DNA of 5,851 bases. Source: Actinomycetes bacterium. GTDB taxonomy: Bacteria; Actinomycetota; Actinomycetes; JAJYSQ01. The stretch covers positions 1-5,851 of the forward strand of contig JAJYSQ010000138.1 of the NCBI GenBank assembly GCA_021793495.1. Reading direction: 5' to 3'. Positions 1-5,751 of this stretch are shown here, one piece after another. The position numbers and the translations under genes were made by a program. Below the pieces are notes generated by a model. It did not search any database. It was not told where the DNA came from and saw only the letters and a list, made by a program, of their open reading frames with translations. How positions within the stretch are numbered: position 1 is the stretch's first letter; each line of letters begins with the position of its first letter.

Positions 1-120
1 CTGGGCCGGGTGCCGGCGCAGGTCCGTTCGGCGCTGGTGCTGCGGCACCTGACGATAGATCTGGATGCCACCGACATCGAGGTGTTCGGCAAGCAGAAAG
101 AAGGCATCGGCTGGAACTAC
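1..120 (+). pseudogene. IS1380-family transposase fragment, interior only
   Basis: Frame 1 from the first base reads through LTIDLDATDIEVFGKQKEG and then IGWNY, which matches the start of the catalytic domain of actinobacterial IS1380-type transposases (typically a DLDATD-VEVYGR-QKG-NY pattern). The first catalytic Asp is expected in the LDATD segment. The similarity stops at NY near base 120. After that the frame runs through antisense IS4 sequence and ends at a TAG at 157-159. The gene begins before the window and has lost everything C-terminal to this point, including the remaining DDE residues, so it cannot be active. The family call is from remembered motif pattern, not a search; the truncation itself follows from the abrupt change to the neighbouring transposase. 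Confidence 0.7.
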
Positions 121-776
121 TCCGCGATGAGCAGCCAGTCCGGCTCCAACCGGGCGTAGAGCCCGCGGGCCAAGGACTGTTCACCGCTGCCCTTTCCCCC
201 GCTGGGCCCCATCGCCGCGTCCACCACCGCGTGGGAGGCGCACTCGCTCACCGTCACCACCCGGACCTGCGGGAACGCCGACCGGGTCTCCCCCGAGCCG
301 GCGTAGCCGAACTCGGCAGCGTTCGCCGGGCTGTCGGGGGCATCCCAGACGAACCCGTCGATGCTCATCAAGCGCAACCCCGCCAGGAACGCCCCCCGAG
401 TCAACTCCCCGGCTACCGGTAGGGCGACCTCTTCGAAGAGCAGCCGCAGCACCTCATCCCCCAGCCGTTGGTGCGCCTGGGTGAGCCCACCGGAGGTCGG
501 CACGCTCCAGTCGTTACTCCAACAGTCCCAACTTGCGAGGGTCTCGGTCAGTCGGGTCGCGACTTCCTCGTAGTCATCATCGGCGAACAGCGCCAACGCC
601 AACGCGAAGTACACCATCACGTGCGGCGGCAACTTGCCATCCGAAAGGCGGGCCTTCCGGTGCGCCTGCGCGATCGCAGCGTCCACCTGGTCACGGGGCA
701 GCGAGGAGGCCAGCACGCCGAGCGAGACCTGAACGGTCAGCCGGCCGGACGGGGCCACACGCACAGTCTGGTTCAT
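117..776 (-). pseudogene. IS4-family transposase, 3'-truncated
   Basis: The ORF starts at ATG 776 and codes for 219 residues. Residues about 10-90 look like the IS4 N-terminal domain (the stretch LPPHVMVYFALALALFADDDYEEV is typical). The catalytic domain then starts, with the first DDE Asp in the MSIDG motif (D140). The protein ends at DWLLIAE. In this family DWLLIAD continues into RNFY and contains the second catalytic Asp, so the break falls inside that codon and the rest of the catalytic domain, including the Glu, is missing. Full-length relatives are roughly 400 residues. No convincing Shine-Dalgarno precedes the ATG. It meets the IS1380 remnant tail to tail at about base 120. It is a dead element, although a truncated N-terminal DNA-binding protein could still be made. 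Confidence 0.8.
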
Positions 777-1046
777 GAGAGGTGATCATCAGGGCAGAGC
801 AGGCCGCAAGAGCCCCTTTGCGGCCGCGACACGCCGAGGAAGATCAACCCAGGCTAAGTGGCATTGCCCCTGGTCCCCACCCGCCAGCGCACTCACCGGA
901 TCCCAGCCAGAAGCCCCTACACCGCAACACCCCCCCGACGCTCACCGGTCCGCAGGCACGCCCCACACACACCCGCGACCTGAATGTTTACCAGTTATGT
1001 CGTCGGGATATGGTCAGTCGGCTCAGAGCAGAGACCGCCTACGGTA
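777..1046. other. Gene-free spacer: IS4 outer flank and chromosomal junction
   Basis: This 270-base stretch has no supportable gene. It contains the stem-loop at 802-825. The sequence around 851-873 (AGGCTAAGTGGCATTG and following bases) could be the terminal inverted repeat of the IS4 element, since it lies roughly 75-100 bases outside the transposase start, but the partner end was lost with the 3' half and cannot be compared. The rest is C-rich and non-coding, with a run of seven C around 929-936. The last part, about 981-1046, is more A/T-rich and joins the 3' end of the glycosyltransferase gene. I see no clear terminator for that gene here. Confidence 0.4.
802..825. repeat. Perfect inverted repeat / stem-loop upstream of the IS4 transposase
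   Basis: GGCCGCAA (802-809) and TTGCGGCC (818-825) form an 8-bp perfect stem with an 8-base loop. A ninth G-T pair (810/817) may extend it. It lies 26 bases upstream of the transposase start, between the gene and the probable element end. Stem-loops in this position in insertion sequences can reduce transposase expression from outside transcription. That role is inferred; there is no T-tract to make it a standard terminator. Confidence 0.5.
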
Positions 1047-2252
1047 CTATAAGAGCAAGGGGGAGACCAGATTGTGCAATTGCCGGCTAACGTGCGTCTC
1101 GGCGTAACGCTCTCTAACGAACTCGGATCCACGTGCGGCCATTTTGGGTACCCATGTCGTCCAGCCTGCACGCATCTCTCGGTATGCGTTGATAATACCC
1201 TCGTCAGTGTCGGCAATAAGCAGATGTTCACCGTGCCGCAAGCCGAGACCCTCGCACCCCATGACAGTGCTGATGACGGGCAAACCGTCGGCCAATGCCT
1301 CCAAGATCTTGATCCGAGTGCCGCCTCCGAACCGGATTGGTGCGATCAGGATATCGACATTCGCGATCTCGGGAGCCATATCAGGAGGGTCGGAACGCAC
1401 TACGACCCCTGGGATATCGTGCAGAAATTGCTGGTTAGCTGCAGCGCGACCTATGATCCAAACCGTGATGTTTGGGTCGATTGTTCTGAGGCCAGGGAGG
1501 ATATCTTGCACCAGCCGCCGTACGGCGTCAGTGTTTGGTGGGTAGGGCAGGGCGCCGACGTATCCGAGTCTATTCGGATTGGGATGAGACCATCGTGTCC
1601 TGCTTGGGTCGTCGTCTCGTGGCAGGGCATTTGGCCACCACGTGAAAACGACACCATCTGGCTGAGGCCCCGCATCATCTATCCCTGAGACGAGGGAGAG
1701 TGCGCTCTCGCGTGAGACGCGGCGCTGGTACCGATCCCACCTGCGTGCGTTCTCGTCTAGAAATGTGTTCCGTGCAACGAGACGGACGCGTCCTCCTGGG
1801 CCTCCCACCGATGCGCGGTATAGGCGAGTCTTGCGCCCTTCGAGGTCATCGAGGTCGACAACGACCGGACACCCGGGTCGGTGCGGCACGTGCCACCTAT
1901 TCTCAGCCGGAGAACACCAGATGAGGTCGTATTGAACTTTTCGAAGATGCGCGTTTACAGTGCGCCGCTGGCTTGTCCATCCGTCCATGACGAGACGGTA
2001 TGGCGTGTCAGGTTTGAGGAGCCACTGGACCGTTCGACGAATAGAAGAGGGTTCCTTCAATTCGGCCAGTGCTACGAGTTGCCGGACATGCTCGGGCGTT
2101 TGTAGTGGGTCGACCGCGATGGTGGCAAGGTCCACTCGGCCGAGACTAGCCAATCCGCGAAGCGTCTGCCCGAGGCGCAATTGGCCACCGGTCTGTGGCT
2201 GTGGTTCGTCAGGGTGGGCCTTGCTGATAACCAGGAATCTTGGGGTGGGCAC
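1047..2252 (-). CDS. Glycosyltransferase family 4 (GT-B fold)
   Basis: With a GTG start at 2252 this is a complete protein of 401 residues. The N-terminal half starts PTPRFLVISKAHP and contains a glycine pair (TGGQ, about residues 21-24), as expected for the acceptor side of a GT-B enzyme. The C-terminal half has the family-4 nucleotide-sugar-binding signatures: LGYVGALPYPPN (about 229-240), VWIIGR (264-269), PIRFGGGTRIK (305-315) and the conserved Glu of ILEALADGLPVIS (E318). It probably transfers a sugar from a nucleotide donor onto a lipid-linked or surface glycan at the inner membrane face; substrate cannot be told. The longest frame opens at TTG 2306, but that codon has no Shine-Dalgarno, whereas GTG 2252 is preceded by CGGAGG with an 8-base spacer. 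Third positions are much less G/C-biased than in terC or ftsH, which suggests foreign origin. Confidence 0.85.
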   Translation of the reverse strand: MPTPRFLVISKAHPDEPQPQTGGQLRLGQTLRGLASLGRVDLATIAVDPLQTPEHVRQLVALAELKEPSSIRRTVQWLLKPDTPYRLVMDGWTSQRRTVNAHLRKVQYDLIWCSPAENRWHVPHRPGCPVVVDLDDLEGRKTRLYRASVGGPGGRVRLVARNTFLDENARRWDRYQRRVSRESALSLVSGIDDAGPQPDGVVFTWWPNALPRDDDPSRTRWSHPNPNRLGYVGALPYPPNTDAVRRLVQDILPGLRTIDPNITVWIIGRAAANQQFLHDIPGVVVRSDPPDMAPEIANVDILIAPIRFGGGTRIKILEALADGLPVISTVMGCEGLGLRHGEHLLIADTDEGIINAYREMRAGWTTWVPKMAARGSEFVRERYAETHVSRQLHNLVSPLLL

Positions 2253-2260
2253 GATAGATG

Positions 2261-2266
2261 CCTCCG
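2261..2266 (-). promoter_or_regulatory. Ribosome binding site that fixes the glycosyltransferase start
   Basis: On the minus strand CGGAGG is followed by CATCTATC and then GTG (2252). The match to the 16S anti-SD and the 8-base spacing favour this start over the TTG 54 bases upstream. Confidence 0.7.
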
Positions 2267-2349
2267 TGTTGTAATGCCGCACGTGCACACGCGAGGCGAG
2301 GAACAATTACGGTAGCCACATTGCCCTTGCAGGAGTTGGAGTGGCAGGA

Positions 2350-2574
2350 TTATGGACTCATCGGACCAGGCGGCTCCATGATAGCGAGGCCGTGCACGAT
2401 GCTGGCCGGCATCCCATGAGCGTTCAGGATGTCCACGTGGCGGTACATCACCCGGACCCCACCGAAGGGGGCCTGGGTGTTCACCGGCACCACGTAGTAG
2501 ATCGTCACGGCCGGCACGGTAGCAGCGCAGTGCTTTGTTCCGGTATCGGTCACCGGGTCTCGGCTCGGTGCCAT
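2350..2574 (-). pseudogene. Glycosyltransferase N-terminal fragment
   Basis: The open frame (ATG 2574 to stop at 2350, 74 residues) contains IYYVVPVNTQAPFGGVRVMY followed by RHVDILNAHGMPASIVH, about residues 25-62. This closely resembles the N-terminus of bacterial glycosyltransferases that begin with a beta-strand, a GGVRV-IYRHV glycine motif, and an LN-G-(A/V)-VLH second strand. Resemblance stops near base 2388; the last 12 residues (LAIMEPPGPMSP) look unrelated, and the remaining 300 or more residues of an enzyme are absent. The 22 residues before IYYVV also look non-native. The original start was probably GTG 2508 or GTG 2517, though neither has a clear Shine-Dalgarno. It lies on the same strand as, and just upstream of, the intact family-4 enzyme, so an older glycan operon may have been broken here. 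Confidence 0.65.
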
Positions 2575-2578
2575 GGGC

Positions 2579-2584
2579 TATGCT
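2579..2584 (+). promoter_or_regulatory. Candidate -10 element for the terC-ftsH transcript
   Basis: TATGCT fits the actinobacterial TAnnnT pattern. A start 6-8 bases downstream (about 2590-2592) would put the 5' end of the RNA right at helix P1 of the riboswitch, where the aptamer should begin. No good -35 hexamer is visible at 16-19 bases upstream, so this is suggestive only. Confidence 0.45.
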
Positions 2585-2591
2585 CTCCCGC

Positions 2592-2697
2592 GGAGGGGAG
2601 TACCCCCACGCACCCGTCTCGTCAGCACGGGGCCCGTCGACGGGTCCCCGGGGCCGGTGGTCGTCCGCGGTCGTCGCGGCCGGCGGAGGAGACCTCC
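2592..2697 (+). ncRNA. yybP-ykoY manganese riboswitch aptamer upstream of terC
   Basis: The region has the two conserved ends of the yybP-ykoY class. At the 5' side GGAGG (2592-2596) runs directly into GGAGTA (2597-2602); at the 3' side AGA (2690-2692) runs into CCTCC (2693-2697). GGAGG and CCTCC pair to form helix P1, the same layout as the GCAAAGG-GGAGUA ... AGA-CCUUUGC ends remembered for the Bacillus example. Inside are a CGTCA-CACG stretch (2620-2628), similar to the conserved GUCGUCA region, an 8-bp hairpin (2629-2636 with 2641-2648, TCGA loop) and a 5-bp hairpin (2665-2669 with 2675-2679). The length of about 106 bases suits the class. These riboswitches bind Mn2+ and are well known to precede TerC-family genes, which is exactly the gene that follows. 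The inner junction has not been fully folded. Confidence 0.78.
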
Positions 2698-2720
2698 AGG
2701 CATGTCGTCACGCCTGGAGG
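2693..2720 (+). promoter_or_regulatory. Riboswitch expression platform: hairpin sequestering the terC Shine-Dalgarno
   Basis: CCTCCAGGC (2693-2701) and GCCTGGAGG (2712-2720) form a perfect 9-bp stem with a 10-base loop. The 3' arm is the core of the terC Shine-Dalgarno, so this hairpin should block ribosome access. Its 5' arm shares CCTCC (2693-2697) with aptamer helix P1, so the two helices cannot coexist. Ligand binding that stabilises P1 should free the Shine-Dalgarno: a translational ON switch. A further GGAGG at 2685-2689 can also pair with the same CCTCC across a 3-base loop and may act as a third competitor. Confidence 0.75.
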
Positions 2721-2722
2721 AG
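2716..2722 (+). promoter_or_regulatory. terC ribosome binding site
   Basis: GGAGGAG precedes ATG 2731 with an 8-base spacer. This fixes the terC start at 2731 even though the frame stays open much further upstream. Most of it lies in the 3' arm of the sequestering hairpin. Confidence 0.8.
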
Positions 2723-2730
2723 CCCTGCGC

Positions 2731-3711
2731 ATGGAAGTCCACGTCTCGCTGTGGCTGGTCACGATCGGCCTGATGGCCGTGTTCCTCGTCGTCGACCTGG
2801 TGGTGGTGGGCCGGCACCCCCACCAGGTGTCCCTGCGGGAGGCCGGGGCGTGGACCGTGTTCTTCCTCGCGCTGGCCGTGGGCTTCGCCGTCCTCGTCGG
2901 CTGGGTGTGGGGCGGGTCCTACGCGGGCCAGTTCGTCGCCGGGTGGCTCACCGAGTACAGCCTGAGCGTGGACAACCTGTTCGTCTTCGCCATCCTCATG
3001 TCCCGGTTCGCGGTGCCCCGGCAGCTGCAGCAGACGGTGCTGCTGGTCGGCATCATCCTGGCCCTGGTCTTCCGCGGGGCGTTCATCGCCGCCGGTGCCG
3101 CGCTGATCGCCTCGTTCAGCTGGGTCTTCTTCCTCTTCGGCGCCTTCCTCGTCTACACCGCGATCACCCTGGCCCGTCACGGCCAGCAGGACGAGACGGA
3201 TATCAAGGACAATGCGGCGCTGCGCCTGGTCCGGCGGGTTCTGCCCACCACCGCCGACTACCACGGCACCCGACTGACCGTCCGCGAAGGGGGCCGGCGG
3301 CTGGTCACCCCGATGCTCCTGGTGATCGTGGCGATCGGCACCACCGACGTGCTGTTCGCCCTGGACTCGATCCCGGCGATCTTCGGCCTGACCCGCCAGC
3401 CCTACCTGGTGTTCACCGCGAACGTCTTCGCCCTCATGGGGCTGCGCCAGCTCTACTTCCTGCTCGCCGGGCTGCTGGACCGACTGGTCTACCTGAGCCT
3501 GGGCCTGGCGGTCATCCTCGCGTTCATCGGGGTCAAGCTGGTCCTCGAGGCGCTGCACGAGAACTCGTTGCCGTTCCTCAACGGCGGGCACCCCATCGAG
3601 GCCGTCCCGCTGGTGCCGACCGGGGCCTCGCTCGGGGCGGCCGTGCTCACCCTGGCGGTGACCACCGTGGCCAGCCTGCTCCGCGGTCGGCGCACGAGGG
3701 CCGCTAGGTGA
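2731..3711 (+). CDS. terC: TerC-family integral membrane protein, probable Mn2+ transporter
   Basis: The protein has 326 residues, a normal length for the Alx/YkoY type. It is strongly hydrophobic, with about nine likely membrane segments (near residues 6-26, 40-60, 67-92, 102-125, 130-149, 194-215, 226-247, 252-273 and 297-316). Two family signatures with acidic membrane residues are intact: TEYSLSVDNLFVFAIL (E75, D81, N82) and GTTDVLFALDSIPAIF (D206, D212). The loop at about 150-190 is charged and cytoplasmic or extracytoplasmic depending on topology. TerC/Alx proteins are linked to Mn2+ export and to metalation of secreted or membrane enzymes; the older name refers to tellurite resistance. 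The Mn2+-type riboswitch directly upstream supports a manganese role here. ATG 2731 is chosen for its GGAGGAG site. ftsH follows closely and is probably co-transcribed. Confidence 0.92.
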   Translation: MEVHVSLWLVTIGLMAVFLVVDLVVVGRHPHQVSLREAGAWTVFFLALAVGFAVLVGWVWGGSYAGQFVAGWLTEYSLSVDNLFVFAILMSRFAVPRQLQQTVLLVGIILALVFRGAFIAAGAALIASFSWVFFLFGAFLVYTAITLARHGQQDETDIKDNAALRLVRRVLPTTADYHGTRLTVREGGRRLVTPMLLVIVAIGTTDVLFALDSIPAIFGLTRQPYLVFTANVFALMGLRQLYFLLAGLLDRLVYLSLGLAVILAFIGVKLVLEALHENSLPFLNGGHPIEAVPLVPTGASLGAAVLTLAVTTVASLLRGRRTRAAR

Positions 3712-3722
3712 GAATGGGGGTC

Positions 3723-3729
3723 GAGGAGG
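3723..3729 (+). promoter_or_regulatory. ftsH ribosome binding site
   Basis: GAGGAGG followed by CCCAC and GTG 3735 gives a strong site with a 5-base spacer. It favours GTG 3735 over the in-frame GTG 3708 (which overlaps the terC stop as GTGA) and ATG 3714. Confidence 0.6.
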
Positions 3730-3734
3730 CCCAC

Positions 3735-5684
3735 GTGACCCGTCCGTCCGTACCCGGGGTGCCCGGGGACAAGCCCAACGCGAGCGCCCCACCGCCCCCG
3801 CCGTGGTGGCGGACCTGGCTGGTCCCGCTCGGCGTGCTCGCCACGATCGTGCTGCTCTACACGATCCCGACGTCCCACACGAAGCCTTCGACCCTGAGCT
3901 ACACGCAGTTCGTCACCGACGTGCAGGCCGGTCAGGTCAAGGCGGTCACGATTACCCCCGACGGCACCACCAACGGGACGTTCACCGACGGCAAGACCTT
4001 CACGACCACCGTACCCGTCCAGCTGGCCGCCACCCAGCTGCTGCCCGAGCTGCAGGCCAAGAAGGTCGAGGTGACCGCCTCGACCGGAGCGACCTCGCTG
4101 CTCGGCACGATCGGCGGGATCCTGATCTCCTTCCTGCCGTTCATCGTGCTGATCGGGTTCTTCGTCTACCTGGGGCGCAAGGCCGGCGGGCAGTTCTCCG
4201 GCGGGGCCCTGGGGGTCGGCCGGTCCAAGGCGAAGATCTTCGACGCCGAACGGCCCACGACCCGGTTCTCCGACGTCGCCGGCTACGAGGGGGCCAAGCA
4301 GGAGATCGCCGAGATCGTGGACTTCCTGCGCGCCCCGGACCGCTACCGCAAGGCCGGGGCGATCGCGCCCCGCGGCGTGCTGATGGCCGGGGCACCCGGG
4401 GTCGGCAAGACGCTGCTGGCCCGCGCGGTGGCCGGGGAGGCGCAGGTCCCGTTCATCTCGGTGACCGGGTCGAGCTTCGTGGAGATGTTCGTCGGGGTGG
4501 GCGCGGCCCGGGTACGCGACCTGTTCGCCGAGGCCCGCAAGCGTGCCCCGGCCATCATCTTCGTCGACGAGATCGACGCGATCGGCCAGCGGCGCTCCGG
4601 GACCGGAGCGATGGTCTCCAACGACGAGCGGGAGCAGACCCTCAACCAGCTGCTGTCAGAGATGGACGGCTTCGACCCGGCCACCGGAGTGGTCGTGCTG
4701 GCCGCGACCAACCGGCCGGAGGTCCTGGACCCCGCGCTGCTGCGCCCGGGGCGGTTCGACCGCCAGGTCATGATCCCGCTGCCCACCCAGGTCGAGCGGG
4801 CCGCGATCCTGGCAGTCCACGCCCGCGGCCGGACCTTCGAGCCCGACGTCGACTGGATGGTGGTGGCCCGCGGCACCCCCGGGTTCTCCGGGGCCGACCT
4901 GGCCAACCTGGTCAACGAGGCGGCCATCGTCGCGGTCCGAGACAGCCGCAACGTGGTCAGCGCCGCGGACCTGGAGGCGGCCCGGGACCGGATCATCATG
5001 GGCCGGCGCGAGGGGTCGAACGTGCTGCTGCCCGAGGAGAAGCGGGCCGTGGCCGTGCACGAGTCCGGCCACGCGCTGGTCGCGGCGTACTGCGAGCACG
5101 CCGACCCGGTGCACAAGGTGACGATCCTGCCGTCGGGCCAGGCCCTCGGCGTGACCCACCAGCTGCCGTTGGCCGAACGCCACCTGTACAGCGAGTCCTA
5201 CCTGCTGGACTCGCTGGCGGTCCGCCTGGGTGGGCGGGCCGCCGAGCTGGTGGTGCTCGGCCAGGGTTCGACCGGGGCGTCGAACGACCTGGCCTCGGCC
5301 ACCGACCTGGCCACCCGGATGGTCCGGGAGTTCGGGCTGAGCCCCGAGCTGGGCCCGGTCGGCTACCCGCTGGGCGGGGCGATGTACCTCACCGGTGGTC
5401 AGGAGGTGTCCTCGCGGCCGTTCGCCGAGGCCACCCAGCGGATCGTGGACTCCGAGGTGTCCCGGCTGCTGCGTGAGGCCGAGGAGCGTGCGGTGAACCT
5501 GTTGCGCGAGCACCGGGACGTCCTCGACGAGCTGTCGGCCACGCTGCTGGAGCACGAGACGGTCGACGGGGAGACGGTCTACCGGGTCGCCGGACGGCCC
5601 TACCCGGGGCCGGGGGCCCGACCAGTGCCGGCCGGGAAGGTCGCGGCGGCCCCGGCGAGCGGGACGGACGCGCCGATCGGCTGA
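3735..5684 (+). CDS. ftsH: ATP-dependent zinc metalloprotease FtsH
   Basis: From GTG 3735 the protein has 649 residues, a usual FtsH length. Order: short Pro-rich cytoplasmic start; first membrane helix (about 27-43); FtsH extracellular domain (about 45-120); second membrane helix (about 122-146); AAA+ domain with Walker A GAPGVGKT (219-226), pore loop FVEMFVG (from F248), Walker B IIFVDEID (274-281) and a second region of homology [18 protein letters not shown] with arginine fingers R337 and R340; then the M41 protease with zinc site HESGH (442-446) and the third ligand Asp in GASNDL (D518), 76 residues after the first His as in known FtsH. The tail is Ala/Pro-rich. It unfolds and degrades membrane and cytosolic proteins as a hexamer. 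Walker A departs from the usual GPPGTGKT (P to A, T to V) but keeps the essential G-x-GKT, so it should be active. This may be an accessory paralogue rather than the housekeeping copy. It starts 23 bases after terC and has no separate promoter that I can see. Confidence 0.93.
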   Translation: MTRPSVPGVPGDKPNASAPPPPPWWRTWLVPLGVLATIVLLYTIPTSHTKPSTLSYTQFVTDVQAGQVKAVTITPDGTTNGTFTDGKTFTTTVPVQLAATQLLPELQAKKVEVTASTGATSLLGTIGGILISFLPFIVLIGFFVYLGRKAGGQFSGGALGVGRSKAKIFDAERPTTRFSDVAGYEGAKQEIAEIVDFLRAPDRYRKAGAIAPRGVLMAGAPGVGKTLLARAVAGEAQVPFISVTGSSFVEMFVGVGAARVRDLFAEARKRAPAIIFVDEIDAIGQRRSGTGAMVSNDEREQTLNQLLSEMDGFDPATGVVVLAATNRPEVLDPALLRPGRFDRQVMIPLPTQVERAAILAVHARGRTFEPDVDWMVVARGTPGFSGADLANLVNEAAIVAVRDSRNVVSAADLEAARDRIIMGRREGSNVLLPEEKRAVAVHESGHALVAAYCEHADPVHKVTILPSGQALGVTHQLPLAERHLYSESYLLDSLAVRLGGRAAELVVLGQGSTGASNDLASATDLATRMVREFGLSPELGPVGYPLGGAMYLTGGQEVSSRPFAEATQRIVDSEVSRLLREAEERAVNLLREHRDVLDELSATLLEHETVDGETVYRVAGRPYPGPGARPVPAGKVAAAPASGTDAPIG

Positions 5685-5719
5685 GCAGGTCGGCCGAACG
5701 GAGGATAGGGAATCGCCAT

Positions 5720-5735
5720 GTCGGCGTGCGCCGAC
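5720..5735. repeat. Inverted repeat after ftsH: possible terminator or operator
   Basis: GTCGGCG (5720-5726) and CGCCGAC (5729-5735) are perfect inverted copies around TG, which gives a realistic 6-bp stem with a 4-base loop in RNA. It lies 35 bases after the ftsH stop and 4 bases before the candidate -10 of the next gene. It could be a tail-less terminator for terC-ftsH, or an operator in the spacer of the next promoter. There is no T-tract. Confidence 0.45.
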
Positions 5736-5739
5736 CCCG

Positions 5740-5745
5740 CATAAT
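5740..5745 (+). promoter_or_regulatory. Candidate -10 element of a leaderless glycosyltransferase transcript
   Basis: CATAAT matches TATAAT at five of six positions. Six bases separate it from GTG 5752, so transcription would begin at or next to the start codon. No Shine-Dalgarno precedes this GTG, which agrees with leaderless translation, a common mode in actinomycetes. No clear -35 box is visible. Confidence 0.45.
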
Positions 5746-5751
5746 CAGCGG

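Noticed and set aside
1074..1688. Plus-strand open frame of 204 codons opposite the family-4 glycosyltransferase
   Set aside because: It is the antisense of a gene with clear family motifs; its own translation shows no domain and no ribosome binding site.
2279..2286. Palindrome GCACGTGC upstream of the family-4 glycosyltransferase as an operator
   Set aside because: An 8-base palindrome is expected by chance at this GC content, and no second copy or convincing promoter is next to it.
2341..2730. Open frame continuing 130 codons upstream of terC in the same frame
   Set aside because: It overlaps the riboswitch, the sequestering hairpin and the glycosyltransferase fragment, has no protein-like character, and TerC proteins begin with the membrane segment that follows ATG 2731, which has a strong ribosome binding site.
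3708..3734. GTG 3708 (overlapping the terC stop as GTGA) or ATG 3714 as the ftsH start
   Set aside because: The 3708 start has only a modest GAGGG upstream, while GTG 3735 has GAGGAGG at 5 bases. Translational coupling through 3708 is still possible, so this is a preference, not an exclusion.
3803..5476. Long open frames in other frames over ftsH and terC, on both strands
   Set aside because: They are Arg/Pro/Gly-rich or His/Gln-rich readings produced by high GC at third positions, and they cover a gene with complete, well-ordered FtsH motifs.
5718..5744. Mini-ORF of 8 codons (MSACADPA) between ftsH and the family-2 glycosyltransferase, perhaps a leader peptide
   Set aside because: The nearest GGAGG is about 13 bases away, only one Cys is present, it coincides with the inverted repeat, and the candidate promoter of the next gene would start downstream of it.
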